Of a stretch of 64,000 bases of DNA, positions 50,356 to 59,700 are shown in pieces; the first letter of the stretch is position 1, and every line of letters begins with the position of its first letter. The stretch comes from JACVCJ01 sp052437175 (GTDB lineage Bacteria > Bacteroidota > Bacteroidia > CAIKAF01). The position numbers and the translations under genes are program-made. The notes under the pieces were generated by a model that saw only the letters and a program-made list of their open reading frames with translations, had not been told where the DNA came from and searched no databases. Where the stretch lies: NCBI GenBank assembly GCA_052437175.1, contig JBQVOK010000002.1, positions 124,001 through 188,000 on the forward strand. The letters are read 5' to 3'.

Positions 50356-51585
50356 TCAGTGTTGTACGATCAGTTTTTTGCTGGCTGATTTGCCGTTGCC
50401 GCTCACTTTGATCCAGTAGATACCGGAGGCAAAACGGGCGGTCTCTGTAAGCTGCAGCATGTACTGGCCGGCCTGTACTTCGTTGTTGTACACCACGGCG
50501 CCCAGGGCGTTCACGATCATTACCTGCATACCGCTTTTGTTATCGGGCAGGTCCAGGTATACGCTTCCGTCAGCCGGGTTCGGATACAGGCTGATGAAAA
50601 GCTGATCGGGATTGGCGGCTTCGTACAGGTGTTTTACGCAGAGCTGGTCTTCCAGGAAATCGTCTACGATCTGTGTGGTGGAATCCGTCTGGGCGGCGCT
50701 GGTCCAGAACTCGCAGTGTCCGCGGCCGGGATAGGTAAGCAGCGGGTTATCGATGTTCACGTTCAGGGCGCGGATGTGCAGGGTGCCGCTGCCGCTGATC
50801 TCGGTAATGGGCATACCGGGGAAAGGCTCGGCAAAATCGGTACCGTAAGGCACCACGTCATCGGCGGTACCGTGTACGCTCACAAAAGGCTGATCGCCCG
50901 TTTCGAGCAGGAAAGAATCTTTCAGGGCGCCGCAATAGTTGATCACAGCCTGGGGCACGGAAGAAAAGCCCGGGTTACCGCTGGAACCGTAAAAACCGCC
51001 ATCGCCGTTCTGATCGATGGCCGCAGGCAGTTTAGCCGGTGAATCCATATAGGCCGTATGCATCGACAGGATGGAACCCGCACTGATACCGCCTACAATA
51101 ATGAGGTCAGGGTTTATTTTGTACGGGTCGCCGTTTTCGGCTACCGATCTGCGCAGGAAGCGGATCAGGGCCATCTGGTCGTGTACGGATTTGTATACGT
51201 GGTTCAGGAAAGTGGCCTCCAGGTCGGTGGAAGCGGCGATCTCGGTAAACTGCAGCAGGCGGTATTCCATAGAAATGGCTACGTAGCCCATGCGTGCATA
51301 GTGGCGGCAGAGCGCACGGATGGTGAGATCTTCCTTGTTGCCGGCCACGAAACTTCCGCCGTGTGCCAGGATGATCACCGGACGGTCCGTTTCAGCATCT
51401 GCAGCGGGCGACCATACGTCAAACTCCAGGGACTGTCCGCCCGGAGCCTGTCCGTAGGTTACGTTAAAGGCAGAATCGAGCGATGTAAAAATTTCGGTAT
51501 AATAACGGCCTCCCGTGCAATCCTGTGACCAGGAGCTAGCCCAGGTGGCTGCAAGGGCAGCAAGCAGCGTAAAAGTTTTTTTCAT
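50356..51585 (-). CDS. Secreted alpha/beta-hydrolase with T9SS type A sorting domain
   Basis: A 409-residue protein. The signal peptide MKKTFTLLAALAATWASSWS is followed by Gln. The hydrolase part has AHGGSFVAG (oxyanion), MGYVAISMEYRL, IIVGGISAGSILSMHTAYMD (nucleophile Ser), FVSVHGTADDVVPYG (acid) and PGRGHCEFW (His). Residues about 330-409 are a type A T9SS sorting domain: LFISLYPNPADGSVYLDLP, VMIVNALGAVVYNNEV and a final ASGIYWIKVSGNGKSASKKL. The protein should be exported by T9SS and attached to or released from the cell surface. Its substrate is probably an ester. Confidence 0.9.
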   Translation of the reverse strand: MKKTFTLLAALAATWASSWSQDCTGGRYYTEIFTSLDSAFNVTYGQAPGGQSLEFDVWSPAADAETDRPVIILAHGGSFVAGNKEDLTIRALCRHYARMGYVAISMEYRLLQFTEIAASTDLEATFLNHVYKSVHDQMALIRFLRRSVAENGDPYKINPDLIIVGGISAGSILSMHTAYMDSPAKLPAAIDQNGDGGFYGSSGNPGFSSVPQAVINYCGALKDSFLLETGDQPFVSVHGTADDVVPYGTDFAEPFPGMPITEISGSGTLHIRALNVNIDNPLLTYPGRGHCEFWTSAAQTDSTTQIVDDFLEDQLCVKHLYEAANPDQLFISLYPNPADGSVYLDLPDNKSGMQVMIVNALGAVVYNNEVQAGQYMLQLTETARFASGIYWIKVSGNGKSASKKLIVQH

Positions 51586-51667
51586 GGTGTTTTCTGAATT
51601 AATTGATGTTCATTTAATTCAAATTTAATATTCACTTTTCATATAAGCGAATATTCCCGCCTGAAAA

Positions 51668-52894
51668 TTAGACCAACATGCCTATACTGCGTACCAATGC
51701 CTGATGGAATGCATCGATCTCGGCGGTGGTATTGTAAAAAGCGAAGGATGCCCGCACCGTACCCGGTATGCCGAAACGCTGCATCAGCGGCTGCGCGCAG
51801 TGGTGACCGGTACGCACGGCTATGCCCTGTTTATCGAGCAGGGTGCCTACGTCCAGGTGATGTGCATTGCGTATATTGAACGAAAGCACCGACGCCTTAT
51901 GTGCAGCCGTACCTACGGGTATCACTTCGGGGATCTGCGCCAGGGATTTCGTGGCGTAGCTGAGCAGTTCCGCTTCCCGGGCGGCAATAAAGTCGATGCC
52001 CAGGCCTTCGATATAACGGATGGCCTCGGCCAGGGACAACGCGCCCTCGATATGCGGGGTGCCGGCTTCAAATTTAAAGGGCAGTTCGTTATACGTGGTC
52101 TTTTCGAAGGTGACCTCCCTGATCATTTCGCCACCGCCTTCGTAGGGAGGCAGTTTATCGAGCCATTCGGCCTTGCCGTAGAGCACGCCGAAGCCTGTGG
52201 CGGCAAACACTTTATGTGCAGAGAACACAAAGAAATCGGCATCCAGGTCCTGCACGTCCACCCGCAGGTGTTGTGTACTCTGGGCGCCGTCCACCAGTAC
52301 GGGAATACCCAGGCGGTGGGCATCGGCGATCATTTCCTTCACGGGATTCACCGTTCCCAGGGCGTTGGACACCTGTACCACGGCCAGTATCTTTACGCGG
52401 GGCGTGAGCAGTTTCAGGAATTCTTCGTAGATAATTTCGCCGCGGTCGTTCAGGGGTATCACCTTCAGTACGGCGCCCGTATATTCACAGGCCATCTGCC
52501 AGGGCACTATATTACTGTGGTGTTCCATGCCGCTGATCAGCACTTCGTCGCCCGGTTTCAGTACTGCTCTGGAAAAACCGTGGGCCACGATGTTAATACC
52601 GTGTGTGGTGCCTTTGGTAAAAATCAGCTCCCGGTCTTCCCGGGCGTGGATAAAGCGCTGGATCACCCGGCGCGATTCTTCGAACGCATCTGTAGCCTGC
52701 TGACTCAGCGTATGTACGCCGCGGTGCACGTTGCTGTTGAGCGTTTCGTAGTAGACACGGGCCACGTCCAGCACGGATCGTGGTTTCTGGGTGGTGGCCG
52801 CATTATCGAAATATATATAGGGATTTTTTCCCTGCGTGCGCTGCAGCAGGGGAAAATCAGCGCGTATGCTTTCTATCGTACGTGTGGAGATCAT
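51668..52894 (-). CDS. sufS: Cysteine desulfurase, SufS type
   Basis: A 408-residue PLP enzyme that takes sulfur from cysteine for iron-sulphur assembly. The PLP lysine is in FFVFSAHKVFAATGFGVLYG; YFDNAATTQKP is the N-terminal mark and the persulfide cysteine is in VRTGHHCAQPLMQRF with the short group-II loop. No other suf gene (sufBCDE) is adjacent, which is unusual for this phylum. The start at 52894 is set by the ATG after a promoter box; an upstream TTG (52924) is part of the -33 region. A glycosyltransferase gene is 50 bases upstream on the same strand. Confidence 0.93.
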   Translation of the reverse strand: MISTRTIESIRADFPLLQRTQGKNPYIYFDNAATTQKPRSVLDVARVYYETLNSNVHRGVHTLSQQATDAFEESRRVIQRFIHAREDRELIFTKGTTHGINIVAHGFSRAVLKPGDEVLISGMEHHSNIVPWQMACEYTGAVLKVIPLNDRGEIIYEEFLKLLTPRVKILAVVQVSNALGTVNPVKEMIADAHRLGIPVLVDGAQSTQHLRVDVQDLDADFFVFSAHKVFAATGFGVLYGKAEWLDKLPPYEGGGEMIREVTFEKTTYNELPFKFEAGTPHIEGALSLAEAIRYIEGLGIDFIAAREAELLSYATKSLAQIPEVIPVGTAAHKASVLSFNIRNAHHLDVGTLLDKQGIAVRTGHHCAQPLMQRFGIPGTVRASFAFYNTTAEIDAFHQALVRSIGMLV

Positions 52895-52898
52895 AGGG

Positions 52899-52925
52899 CA
52901 AAGGTCGTAATAATTACGGTTCAAA
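52899..52925 (-). promoter_or_regulatory. Promoter of sufS (TTTG / GACCTTTG)
   Basis: On the minus strand, TTTG (52922-52925) and the -7-like GACCTTTG (52899-52906, one base off TAnnTTTG) lie 15 bases apart. The -7 box ends four bases before the sufS ATG. Confidence 0.4.
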
Positions 52926-52944
52926 CCGCATCAAAATACGGGAT

Positions 52945-54033
52945 TCAGGGATCGTACACCCTCCCCTTCCAGCGGTATACCGAAAGTACGGAAAACAGCG
53001 CCGATACCGGGAAGAACAGGGGCAGCAGCAGGCTGTACAGCGGCATAAAGAGATACAGTCCCCGCATTCCGCTGCGGCGGGCCAGGAAGCAGAGCAGCAC
53101 ACTTTCCGTAAGCACTTTGGCGCCCAGCAGGGCCAGGCTCCAGGTCCACAGGTCGGGCAGGAAACAGAGCCAGAGATACTGGCTCAGCAGCAGGTAAACG
53201 CCCAGCGGCAGCAGGGCACTGCGTTTCAGGGCCGTGGTCTTGGAGGCCCAGCGTACCCGTTGCGAAATGTACTCCGCCCAGCCGGCCGGGCCTTCGGTAT
53301 CCACGATCTCGGGCACAAATTTTATGGCACCGATGCCATACGTACGGTTTACATGCTGCAGCAGGAACACGTCATCGCCGCCCGGGAAACGAAATACGTT
53401 CAGGTCGGCTTCCAGGAAAGTGTTACGGTCTGTGGCCATAACGGCTGCATTATTCAGGAAAGGCACGCGCAGGCGCCAGAAATACACCCCGATGTATACC
53501 AGGGCCATAAATTCCACAGCGGCCCAGTCGCCTATAAAAAAACGGTAAGGCCGGTAACGCGGAATTCCCTGCAGCAGGTGTCCCCCGCCCTGTCCGATAA
53601 AACTCACAGCCCTGCGGGCAAAAGAAAGCGAAAGCTGTGTATCTGCATCGCAGAAATACAGCACTTCGTTACGGGCCTGCGCAGCACCCAGTTTCATGGC
53701 GGCCTTTTTACCCTTCTGTTCGGCAGGCAGCCCGAGCAGCTGCAGGTCCAGGTCCGGGTTCTCACGGCTGAACAGGTGTATGCGTTCACAGGAGGCATCT
53801 GTGGAATGGTCGTTCACAAAGAGAATTTCGACCTCCGTACCCCGGAATGCTTCCAGGGAATGCAGCAGGCGTTCCAGGCGCAGTTCTTCGTTGCGGAAGG
53901 GCACAATAACGGTACAGGGCAGTCCGCCGGCCGACACAGGGCCTTTATCGCGAAAAAACGCGGCCAGCACTTTCAGGAAGTGAAGCAACGGAAGCAACGC
54001 CAGCAGTACACAAAAGATCCAGAACAGCCCCAT
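52945..54033 (-). CDS. Family 2 glycosyltransferase with membrane helices
   Basis: A 362-residue GT2 enzyme. An N-terminal helix (LFWIFCVLLALLPLLHFLKV) is followed by the GT-A domain: TVIVPFRNEELRLERLLHSL, ILFVNDHSTDAS, LYFCDADTQLS (the DxD), FPGGDDVFLLQHVN and the QRVRW acceptor motif. Two to three C-terminal helices (LGVYLLLSQYLWLCFLPDL, YLFMPLYSLLLPLFFPVSAL) anchor it in the inner membrane. It resembles enzymes that build lipid-linked or surface glycans. The start is the ATG at 54033, 56 bases from the divergent ruvC ATG. Confidence 0.85.
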   Translation of the reverse strand: MGLFWIFCVLLALLPLLHFLKVLAAFFRDKGPVSAGGLPCTVIVPFRNEELRLERLLHSLEAFRGTEVEILFVNDHSTDASCERIHLFSRENPDLDLQLLGLPAEQKGKKAAMKLGAAQARNEVLYFCDADTQLSLSFARRAVSFIGQGGGHLLQGIPRYRPYRFFIGDWAAVEFMALVYIGVYFWRLRVPFLNNAAVMATDRNTFLEADLNVFRFPGGDDVFLLQHVNRTYGIGAIKFVPEIVDTEGPAGWAEYISQRVRWASKTTALKRSALLPLGVYLLLSQYLWLCFLPDLWTWSLALLGAKVLTESVLLCFLARRSGMRGLYLFMPLYSLLLPLFFPVSALFSVLSVYRWKGRVYDP

Positions 54034-54089
54034 ACTGCAAATGTGCGCTTTTTTCGTCAATTGAGAAATGAGCCGTACCTTTACCCGGC

Positions 54090-54644
54090 ATGGCAACAGA
54101 AAGAGTAATCATGGGCATCGACCCGGGATCGAACATCATGGGATTCGGCATCATACGCGTTAACGGCAGTAAGCTGACCCTGGTAGACCTGGGTGTGGTA
54201 AAACAGGGCCGTACCGACGATCATTTCGAGAAACTGAAGTACATTTTTGCCGAGACCATACGCCTTATTGAGCTGTATACGCCGCATGAGTTTGCCATCG
54301 AGGCCCCCTTCTTCGGCAATAACGTACAATCCATGCTTAAACTGGGCCGTGCGCAGGGCGTTGCCATTGCCGCCGCGCTGAGCCGGAACCTGCCCGTGGT
54401 GGAATATTCGCCCCGCAAGGTAAAACAGTCGGTAGCCGGCACTGGTTCAGCCTCTAAGGAACAGATCGCGGCCATGTGTGCACACATATTACAAACGCCT
54501 CCGTTCGAAGTAAAGCACCTCGACGCCACGGACGGACTCTCGGTAGCCATCTGCCATGCCCTGCAGAACCGACACGGGGACATAAAAAAAGGCCTCTCCG
54601 GATGGGAAGCCTTTTTAAAACAAAATCCTGACCGTATAAAGTAA
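54090..54644 (+). CDS. ruvC: Crossover junction endodeoxyribonuclease RuvC
   Basis: A 184-residue Holliday-junction resolvase. The catalytic acidic residues are visible: Asp11 in IMGIDPGSNIMGFG, Glu in FAIEAPFFGNNVQS, and the Asp pair in HLDATDGLSVAICHAL. A GRAQGVAIAAALSRNLPVVE segment and the ASKEQIAAM region are typical. A TACCTTTA element ends six bases before the ATG, suggesting a short leader. The gene ends seven bases before the convergent HIT gene. No ruvA or ruvB is adjacent. Confidence 0.95.
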   Translation: MATERVIMGIDPGSNIMGFGIIRVNGSKLTLVDLGVVKQGRTDDHFEKLKYIFAETIRLIELYTPHEFAIEAPFFGNNVQSMLKLGRAQGVAIAAALSRNLPVVEYSPRKVKQSVAGTGSASKEQIAAMCAHILQTPPFEVKHLDATDGLSVAICHALQNRHGDIKKGLSGWEAFLKQNPDRIK

Positions 54645-54651
54645 ACCCGTA

Positions 54652-55053
54652 CTATAAAGCCTCGAAGGCGGCTTTGATCTTCCCGGTCAATTCTATCATT
54701 TCAGCCTTTTCGGGCGAAAGTTTCGGTTTTGAAAAATTAATGTCCTGTACGGTGTGTATAGGCACCAGGTGTATGTGCGTGTGCGGCACTTCGAGCCCGA
54801 TCACGGATACGCCGATACGTTCGCAGGGAACTACGGAACGCAGCGCTTTGGCCACTTTTTTGGAAAAGACCATCAGTTCGCCCAGTTCGGCATCGTCCAT
54901 ATCGAAGATGTAATCGCTCTCTTTTTTAGGCACGACCAGGGTATGCCCCATCACCAGGGGAAAAACGTCGAGAAACGCAATAAAATCGGCATTCTCGGCC
55001 ACAATATACCCGGGGATGTCCCTGTTGATTATTTTGGTGAACAGAGTTGCCAT
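54652..55053 (-). CDS. HIT-family protein (HINT-like nucleotide hydrolase)
   Basis: A 133-residue histidine-triad protein. It begins LFTKIINRDIPGYIVAENAD, has FPLVMGHTLVVPKKE, and the triad HTHIHLVPI near residue 95. HIT/HINT enzymes act on nucleoside phosphoramidates or dinucleoside polyphosphates. It begins two bases after greA and is cotranscribed with it, a pairing common in this phylum. Confidence 0.92.
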   Translation of the reverse strand: MATLFTKIINRDIPGYIVAENADFIAFLDVFPLVMGHTLVVPKKESDYIFDMDDAELGELMVFSKKVAKALRSVVPCERIGVSVIGLEVPHTHIHLVPIHTVQDINFSKPKLSPEKAEMIELTGKIKAAFEAL

Positions 55054-55055
55054 GT

Positions 55056-55529
55056 TTATCTGCTGATTTCTACGATTTCGAATTTCATAATACCGGAAGG
55101 CACGGTAATTTCAACCTGTTCACCTTTGGTTTTACCCAGTATGCCTTTGGCGATGGGTGAATCCACGGAGATCTTTCCTTTTTTCAGGTCGGCCTCGTTT
55201 TCCGATACCAGGGTATATTCCATTTCGGCTTTGGTAGCCAGGTTGCGGATGCGCACTTTGGAAAGGAGGTAAACTTTATCGCTCTCAATGTCCGATGCTT
55301 CAATCACACGACTGTTCCGGATCACTTCCTGGAGTTTGCTGATCTCGAGCTCCAGGAGGCCCTGGGCATCTTTGGCAGCATCGTATTCGGCGTTTTCCGA
55401 GAGGTCGCCCTTTTCGCGGGCTTCCGCGATCTGCTGTGAGATACGGGGACGTTCAACCTGGATCAGGTTGTTCAGCTTATCCGTTAATTTAGCCAATCCG
55501 TCTTTTGTCAGATAATTGATCTTACTCAT
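55056..55529 (-). CDS. greA: Transcription elongation factor GreA
   Basis: A 157-residue GreA. The N-terminal coiled coil (LNNLIQVERPRISQQIAEAR) contains the DLSENAEYDAAKD tip with the acidic residues that stimulate RNA cleavage by RNA polymerase. The C-terminal FKBP-like domain has VYLLSKVRIRNLATKAEMEY, SPIAKGILGKTKGEQVEITV and ends FEIVEISR. The HIT gene follows after two bases. The upstream intergenic sequence is AT-rich, with TATATTTA 31 bases from the ATG. Confidence 0.95.
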   Translation of the reverse strand: MSKINYLTKDGLAKLTDKLNNLIQVERPRISQQIAEAREKGDLSENAEYDAAKDAQGLLELEISKLQEVIRNSRVIEASDIESDKVYLLSKVRIRNLATKAEMEYTLVSENEADLKKGKISVDSPIAKGILGKTKGEQVEITVPSGIMKFEIVEISR

Positions 55530-55563
55530 AACAAAATGTTGTGTTCGTTAAATATAAAAAGAA

Positions 55564-55590
55564 AACAAAAGGCCTTTTGAGCCTTTTGTT
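55564..55590 (-). terminator. Rho-independent terminator after the PorV/PorQ-like gene
   Basis: On the minus strand AACAAAAGG and CCTTTTGTT arms (55582-55590 and 55564-55572) form a 9-bp stem with a nine-base loop, followed by TTCTTTTTAT. It closes the minus-strand unit ending at 55631. Confidence 0.8.
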
Positions 55591-55630
55591 CCATAATAAA
55601 TACAAAGATAGTAAATGTTTTCTTCCTATA

Positions 55631-56737
55631 TCACAAGTTTAAGCGGGCCCCGAAAGTATGTACTCCACGGAAGGCATAAGTTGCTCGGAATGAATAATCA
55701 AGACCGAAACGGGGCTTGATTTTCTTCTCGGAGTTTGTTTTACCCAGCGGAATATCGGCAGAGAAACCGGCCGAAGGACCCGTAAATGCATTGGTAAGGT
55801 TTGTGTTGAGGGCGTCGCGGTTGCCGCTGAATACGCCGTTCTCAAAGGTATAACCACCACGCAGCATGATAATGTCTTTCCAGTTATACTCCAGTCCCAG
55901 GATAAACTGGTCTTTGGTAAAGGAGTTGGTGGTAAAGTTGAATGCGGTTACCAGTTTGTGCTCGCCGCCTTTGAAACGGAAGCGGTACATTGCTCCCAGG
56001 TTCATCAGGGCAGGCATTTCGAAGGAAACGCTTTTCTGACCGGCTGTAAGCTGTGCGCCGTTGGGCAGGGTCACGGTCTGGTCGAGACCATCGCCGATAT
56101 AGCGCATTTTAGGACCGATGTTCTTGAGGGCGATACCAAAGATCAGGTTGCTGAACTCATCGGCATTGGCCTTTTTACCAATGGAGGCGGTATACTGCAC
56201 GCCCGCGTCGATGGCCACACCGTTGGCAGAAACGTTACCGATCGCCTCGTTGATGATCTTTACGTTGATACCACCGTGGATCTTTTTCGAGAACGATTTG
56301 GCGTAAGACAGCCCGATATTGAGGTAACGGGGTGAGTACGTGGCTCCGGTACCTTCGGGTTTATCTACGGTTGTTACCGGGATATCGCCAAAGCTCATAG
56401 CGGTTACCGACAGCCCGATCACACCGCGGGTTTTACCCAGGTTCTGGGCAAGACCGGCTGCATTGATCGAAATATTGGCACCTTCCAGCCAGCGTGTGTG
56501 TGCAAACACCAGCTGTGTACCTTTGGTAAAGGCCAGGCCCGCTACGTTCATAAAGGTACCTTCGATACCCTGTTCGTTGGCGCTTCCTGCTCCGCCCCAG
56601 CCACTGCTGCGTGCCCAGGGGTTAATAAGCAGGTGAGTTGCTCCCGCCTGACCGGCACGGTCCTTATTACCGGCATACGAACTGCCGGTAATAAGAAGAG
56701 CCATTACAATGATTACAGATTTTATAACGTGTTTCAT
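55631..56737 (-). CDS. PorV/PorQ family outer-membrane protein
   Basis: A 368-residue FadL-like beta-barrel protein with a signal peptide (MKHVIKSVIIVMALLITGSSYA). Family marks are AGQAGATHLLINPWARSSGW, GAGSANEQGIEGTFMNVAGL and then alternating strands to a C-terminal ATYAFRGVHTFGARLNL. PorV acts with the T9SS to hold cargo at the surface; PorQ is a parologue with a similar fold, and this gene could be either. It is the last gene after a 1415-residue exoprotein and a TonB-dependent receptor, spaced by 33 and 30 bases, a layout that suggests a dedicated outer-membrane export or attachment set. Confidence 0.85.
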   Translation of the reverse strand: MKHVIKSVIIVMALLITGSSYAGNKDRAGQAGATHLLINPWARSSGWGGAGSANEQGIEGTFMNVAGLAFTKGTQLVFAHTRWLEGANISINAAGLAQNLGKTRGVIGLSVTAMSFGDIPVTTVDKPEGTGATYSPRYLNIGLSYAKSFSKKIHGGINVKIINEAIGNVSANGVAIDAGVQYTASIGKKANADEFSNLIFGIALKNIGPKMRYIGDGLDQTVTLPNGAQLTAGQKSVSFEMPALMNLGAMYRFRFKGGEHKLVTAFNFTTNSFTKDQFILGLEYNWKDIIMLRGGYTFENGVFSGNRDALNTNLTNAFTGPSAGFSADIPLGKTNSEKKIKPRFGLDYSFRATYAFRGVHTFGARLNL

Positions 56738-56770
56738 ATTCTATACTTCTTTAAATCGGTTCCTGTTAGA

Positions 56771-59700
56771 TTAGAAGTTTGATACGTCGGTAGGACGCAT
56801 TACGCCAAACCATTTCAGTATTTTGGAACCCACACCCGGTACGTTCACGTGAATGATATAGATACCACTGGCTACAGGAACATTGGCCGAGTTTTTCAGA
56901 TCCCAGTCGAGCGAGGTAATGCTGTTATCATCTTTTGTATAACGGCGGATCAGTGAACCTGCTGTATTGTAGATCGTAACCGTACATGTCGGAGGCAGGT
57001 TGGTTACCTTGATGCGGTTGTCCAGCTTGTTCGTTTCGTAGGCAGAGTATGCATAGTACGGGTTCGGAACCACGTTGATGATATCCAGTACAGCGCTGGC
57101 CGTGTTGCGGTCGCCTGTGGTCGGAGCCAGATCATCGAGGCTGAACTCATACAGCGGATAATCGTTGTTGATCGCACCCGGAGACGCATCGTTCGCATAG
57201 TTCAGGAACTGCGCGTACGGTTTGCTCACACGTAAACGGATACGGATATCCTGTGCCAGCCACTGCGTGCCTTTTATGGTAAGCGGAATACCCGTCCACA
57301 TGGCCGAACGGAATACTTTACCCTTATCGGTGTTGTAGGTACTCTGGGTATAACCGCCGCTGCCCACATCGTCCAGTTTTTTCAGGAAGCTCATGGCAAA
57401 CTGACCGGCATCGTAGCGCGGGGTCGGCGGGTAGGTGTTCAGACCCGGTACGGCACCATTGGCACCGAATACGTACAGGAAGTGTTTACCACCCAGGATG
57501 GCATCGCCGAATTCGTTCACGATAGCGCTGAAGTCGGTATTGATGTTACGGATATCCACTTCCAGCGGGTTGAACAGCATGTCGCGTCCGTTGGCGTACG
57601 GCAGGTTCGAAGCTTCGGCAAAGGCCATGTTCAGACGTTCACCGGTCTCCACGTTGATGGCATAACCCGGGAACCAGCCCATACCATAGTTGCTGATGTA
57701 GTTCGCATCTTCTTCGTTGTTCGAGTTCGATGTGATCAGTGAACCGGTCAGCGTACCGTCATTGGTAGCGTAACGGCCGTTCTTATCAACCGAAGGACTG
57801 CGGCGCAGGTCCAGTTTAGAGGCACATTTCGCAGCCAGGTCGGGGTGCGCATAAGAACGGTCTGTATTGTTACAGGCAGAAGAATCGGCCTCCAGTACAG
57901 GAACACGTGTCCATTTTGTTTTATCGGCAGTCAGTACGATATCAACAGAAGCAAGGTCGTTCAGACGGTTGAAAGGTACAGTAGGCGATTTGTAGGAAGG
58001 ACCGTTTACTCCGTAAGAAGAGAGGTTATACGGTGCCAAAGCTCCGCCGCCACCTAAGGACAGGCGTTCGAAAGACTGGCTCTTATCAAACGGGAAGTCA
58101 CCTAATCCACCGGCCTGTGTAGCATCGCTGGTACCGGAAAGGATCCAGTTCATGAAGCTTGAACCGTCAGCATCGGGCAGGAAGCCTATGTAGAAGTTCG
58201 AAGCGTTGCTGGTAACCGCTGTGATACCGGCACCCAGTACACCGTTGTTCTCTTCTACGTCGTTGCCCGGGTTAGCGGTCTGACGGATCGAGATAGATAA
58301 ACCGAGGAATTTACCGGTGTTGCGGTTAAATACGAGCTGTTCGCTCAGGAAGGCAATACTGGTATCGGATACGGCAACGGTATCCATGGTTGCTTTATCC
58401 AGCAGGGTCCATCTCGACTGGTTCGAGATCAGGCGCGGAAGTGTGGCGCCGTCAGCCGAAGTAGAAGGAACGTCGAATTTCAGCAGGTAGGTCCCTTTTT
58501 CGATGGAAAGCGGGTCAACCACTTTGATACGGGCAGGACCACCACCGCGTTTGTATGTAATCTTTTGTGCAGTATATGGAGAAGCCACGATCTCGAGTTC
58601 AGACTGCTCGGTCAGTTCCAGTTCGTTACCGCCGTTACCCTGACCTTCGATACGGGTGATCTCCGGGGTATCGCCGTAAACGGAATTTACGATGGTACCA
58701 TTGCTTTCGGGAGCAGAAATGTGCGGAATGGCAGAGTATACCTGGATACTACCGGTAGCTGATTTACGGCCGGCGATGAATTCGCGTGTCTGACCGGTCA
58801 TCTGACCACCTTCCGGACCGTATTTTTTGTAACGGTTAAAGCCGTAGGCCAGTACCATAAAGTAGTAACGTTTGTGGTTCACCAGGCGTTTGTCCGAACC
58901 GGTTGCAAAAGCGTCTTCCGTAATACGCAGTGACTGGAAGATACCTGTGTTGGAACCTGTAACCTCCACCTGCGGAACGGTGAGACCCAGCTCCTGGTCA
59001 ACGTTGTAGTTGATCAGTGTGGTGATCGGCTGGCCGGTAGCGTCAAAGTTGCGGATATCGCACTGGGCAATCAGCTGGGCTTTAGACAGGTCGTGGCGGC
59101 TTTCAGCCGTTACGGAGGCATCTTTTACCTGGTACACCAGGTAACCTTCAAATTTATAGGTTTTCTGCTCTGCAGTGAGGGATGTATCTACGATAGAGTA
59201 ATCCAGCTCAGAGTAGTCGTTTTTCTTGTTGTTCGAAAGAATGCTGTTGGTCCAGTACAGGATCAGCTCACGGTCCATTTCCTGAACGGTTACGTTCGGA
59301 GCGTCCGGACCATCCAGTACACGGAAACAGTTTTCGAAGAGGGACTGGGCCTTGTCGTCCGCTTTACGAACCAGCTGTACCGATTCGAAAGGGTTACCGG
59401 AGAAAGAACGGGCCCATACGGCTCCCGTAGTGATATCGTTCACAGCACCTGCACGCAGTCTGAACGGACCGGCAGACTGTACAAAACGGAAGTCGGCAGC
59501 AGCCAGGGCGGCACAACCCGGTCCCGGAGATTCCATTCTCCATTCGTAACCCATGTTCTGGCCACCTGTACCCCAGTGCATCGGGTCAGAATCGCCGGGG
59601 AACATGAAGTCGGAAGCTGTATTGGAATAACCGCACTGGGCAGCATCCGGGTAACCGTAGGCACCGAAGGTCATACGTACACCGTTTGTCCAGAAACCAC

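Noticed and set aside
48722..50419. A 565-codon plus-strand frame opposite cysS
   Set aside because: Antisense of a strongly conserved synthetase; no independent support.
51704..53197. A 497-codon plus-strand frame opposite sufS and the GT2 gene
   Set aside because: It runs across two genes and their gap, with no recognisable protein features.
59500..59600. Insertion sequence or integration scars in the giant exoprotein
   Set aside because: The reading frame runs intact for 1415 codons and no inverted repeats or target duplications are seen.
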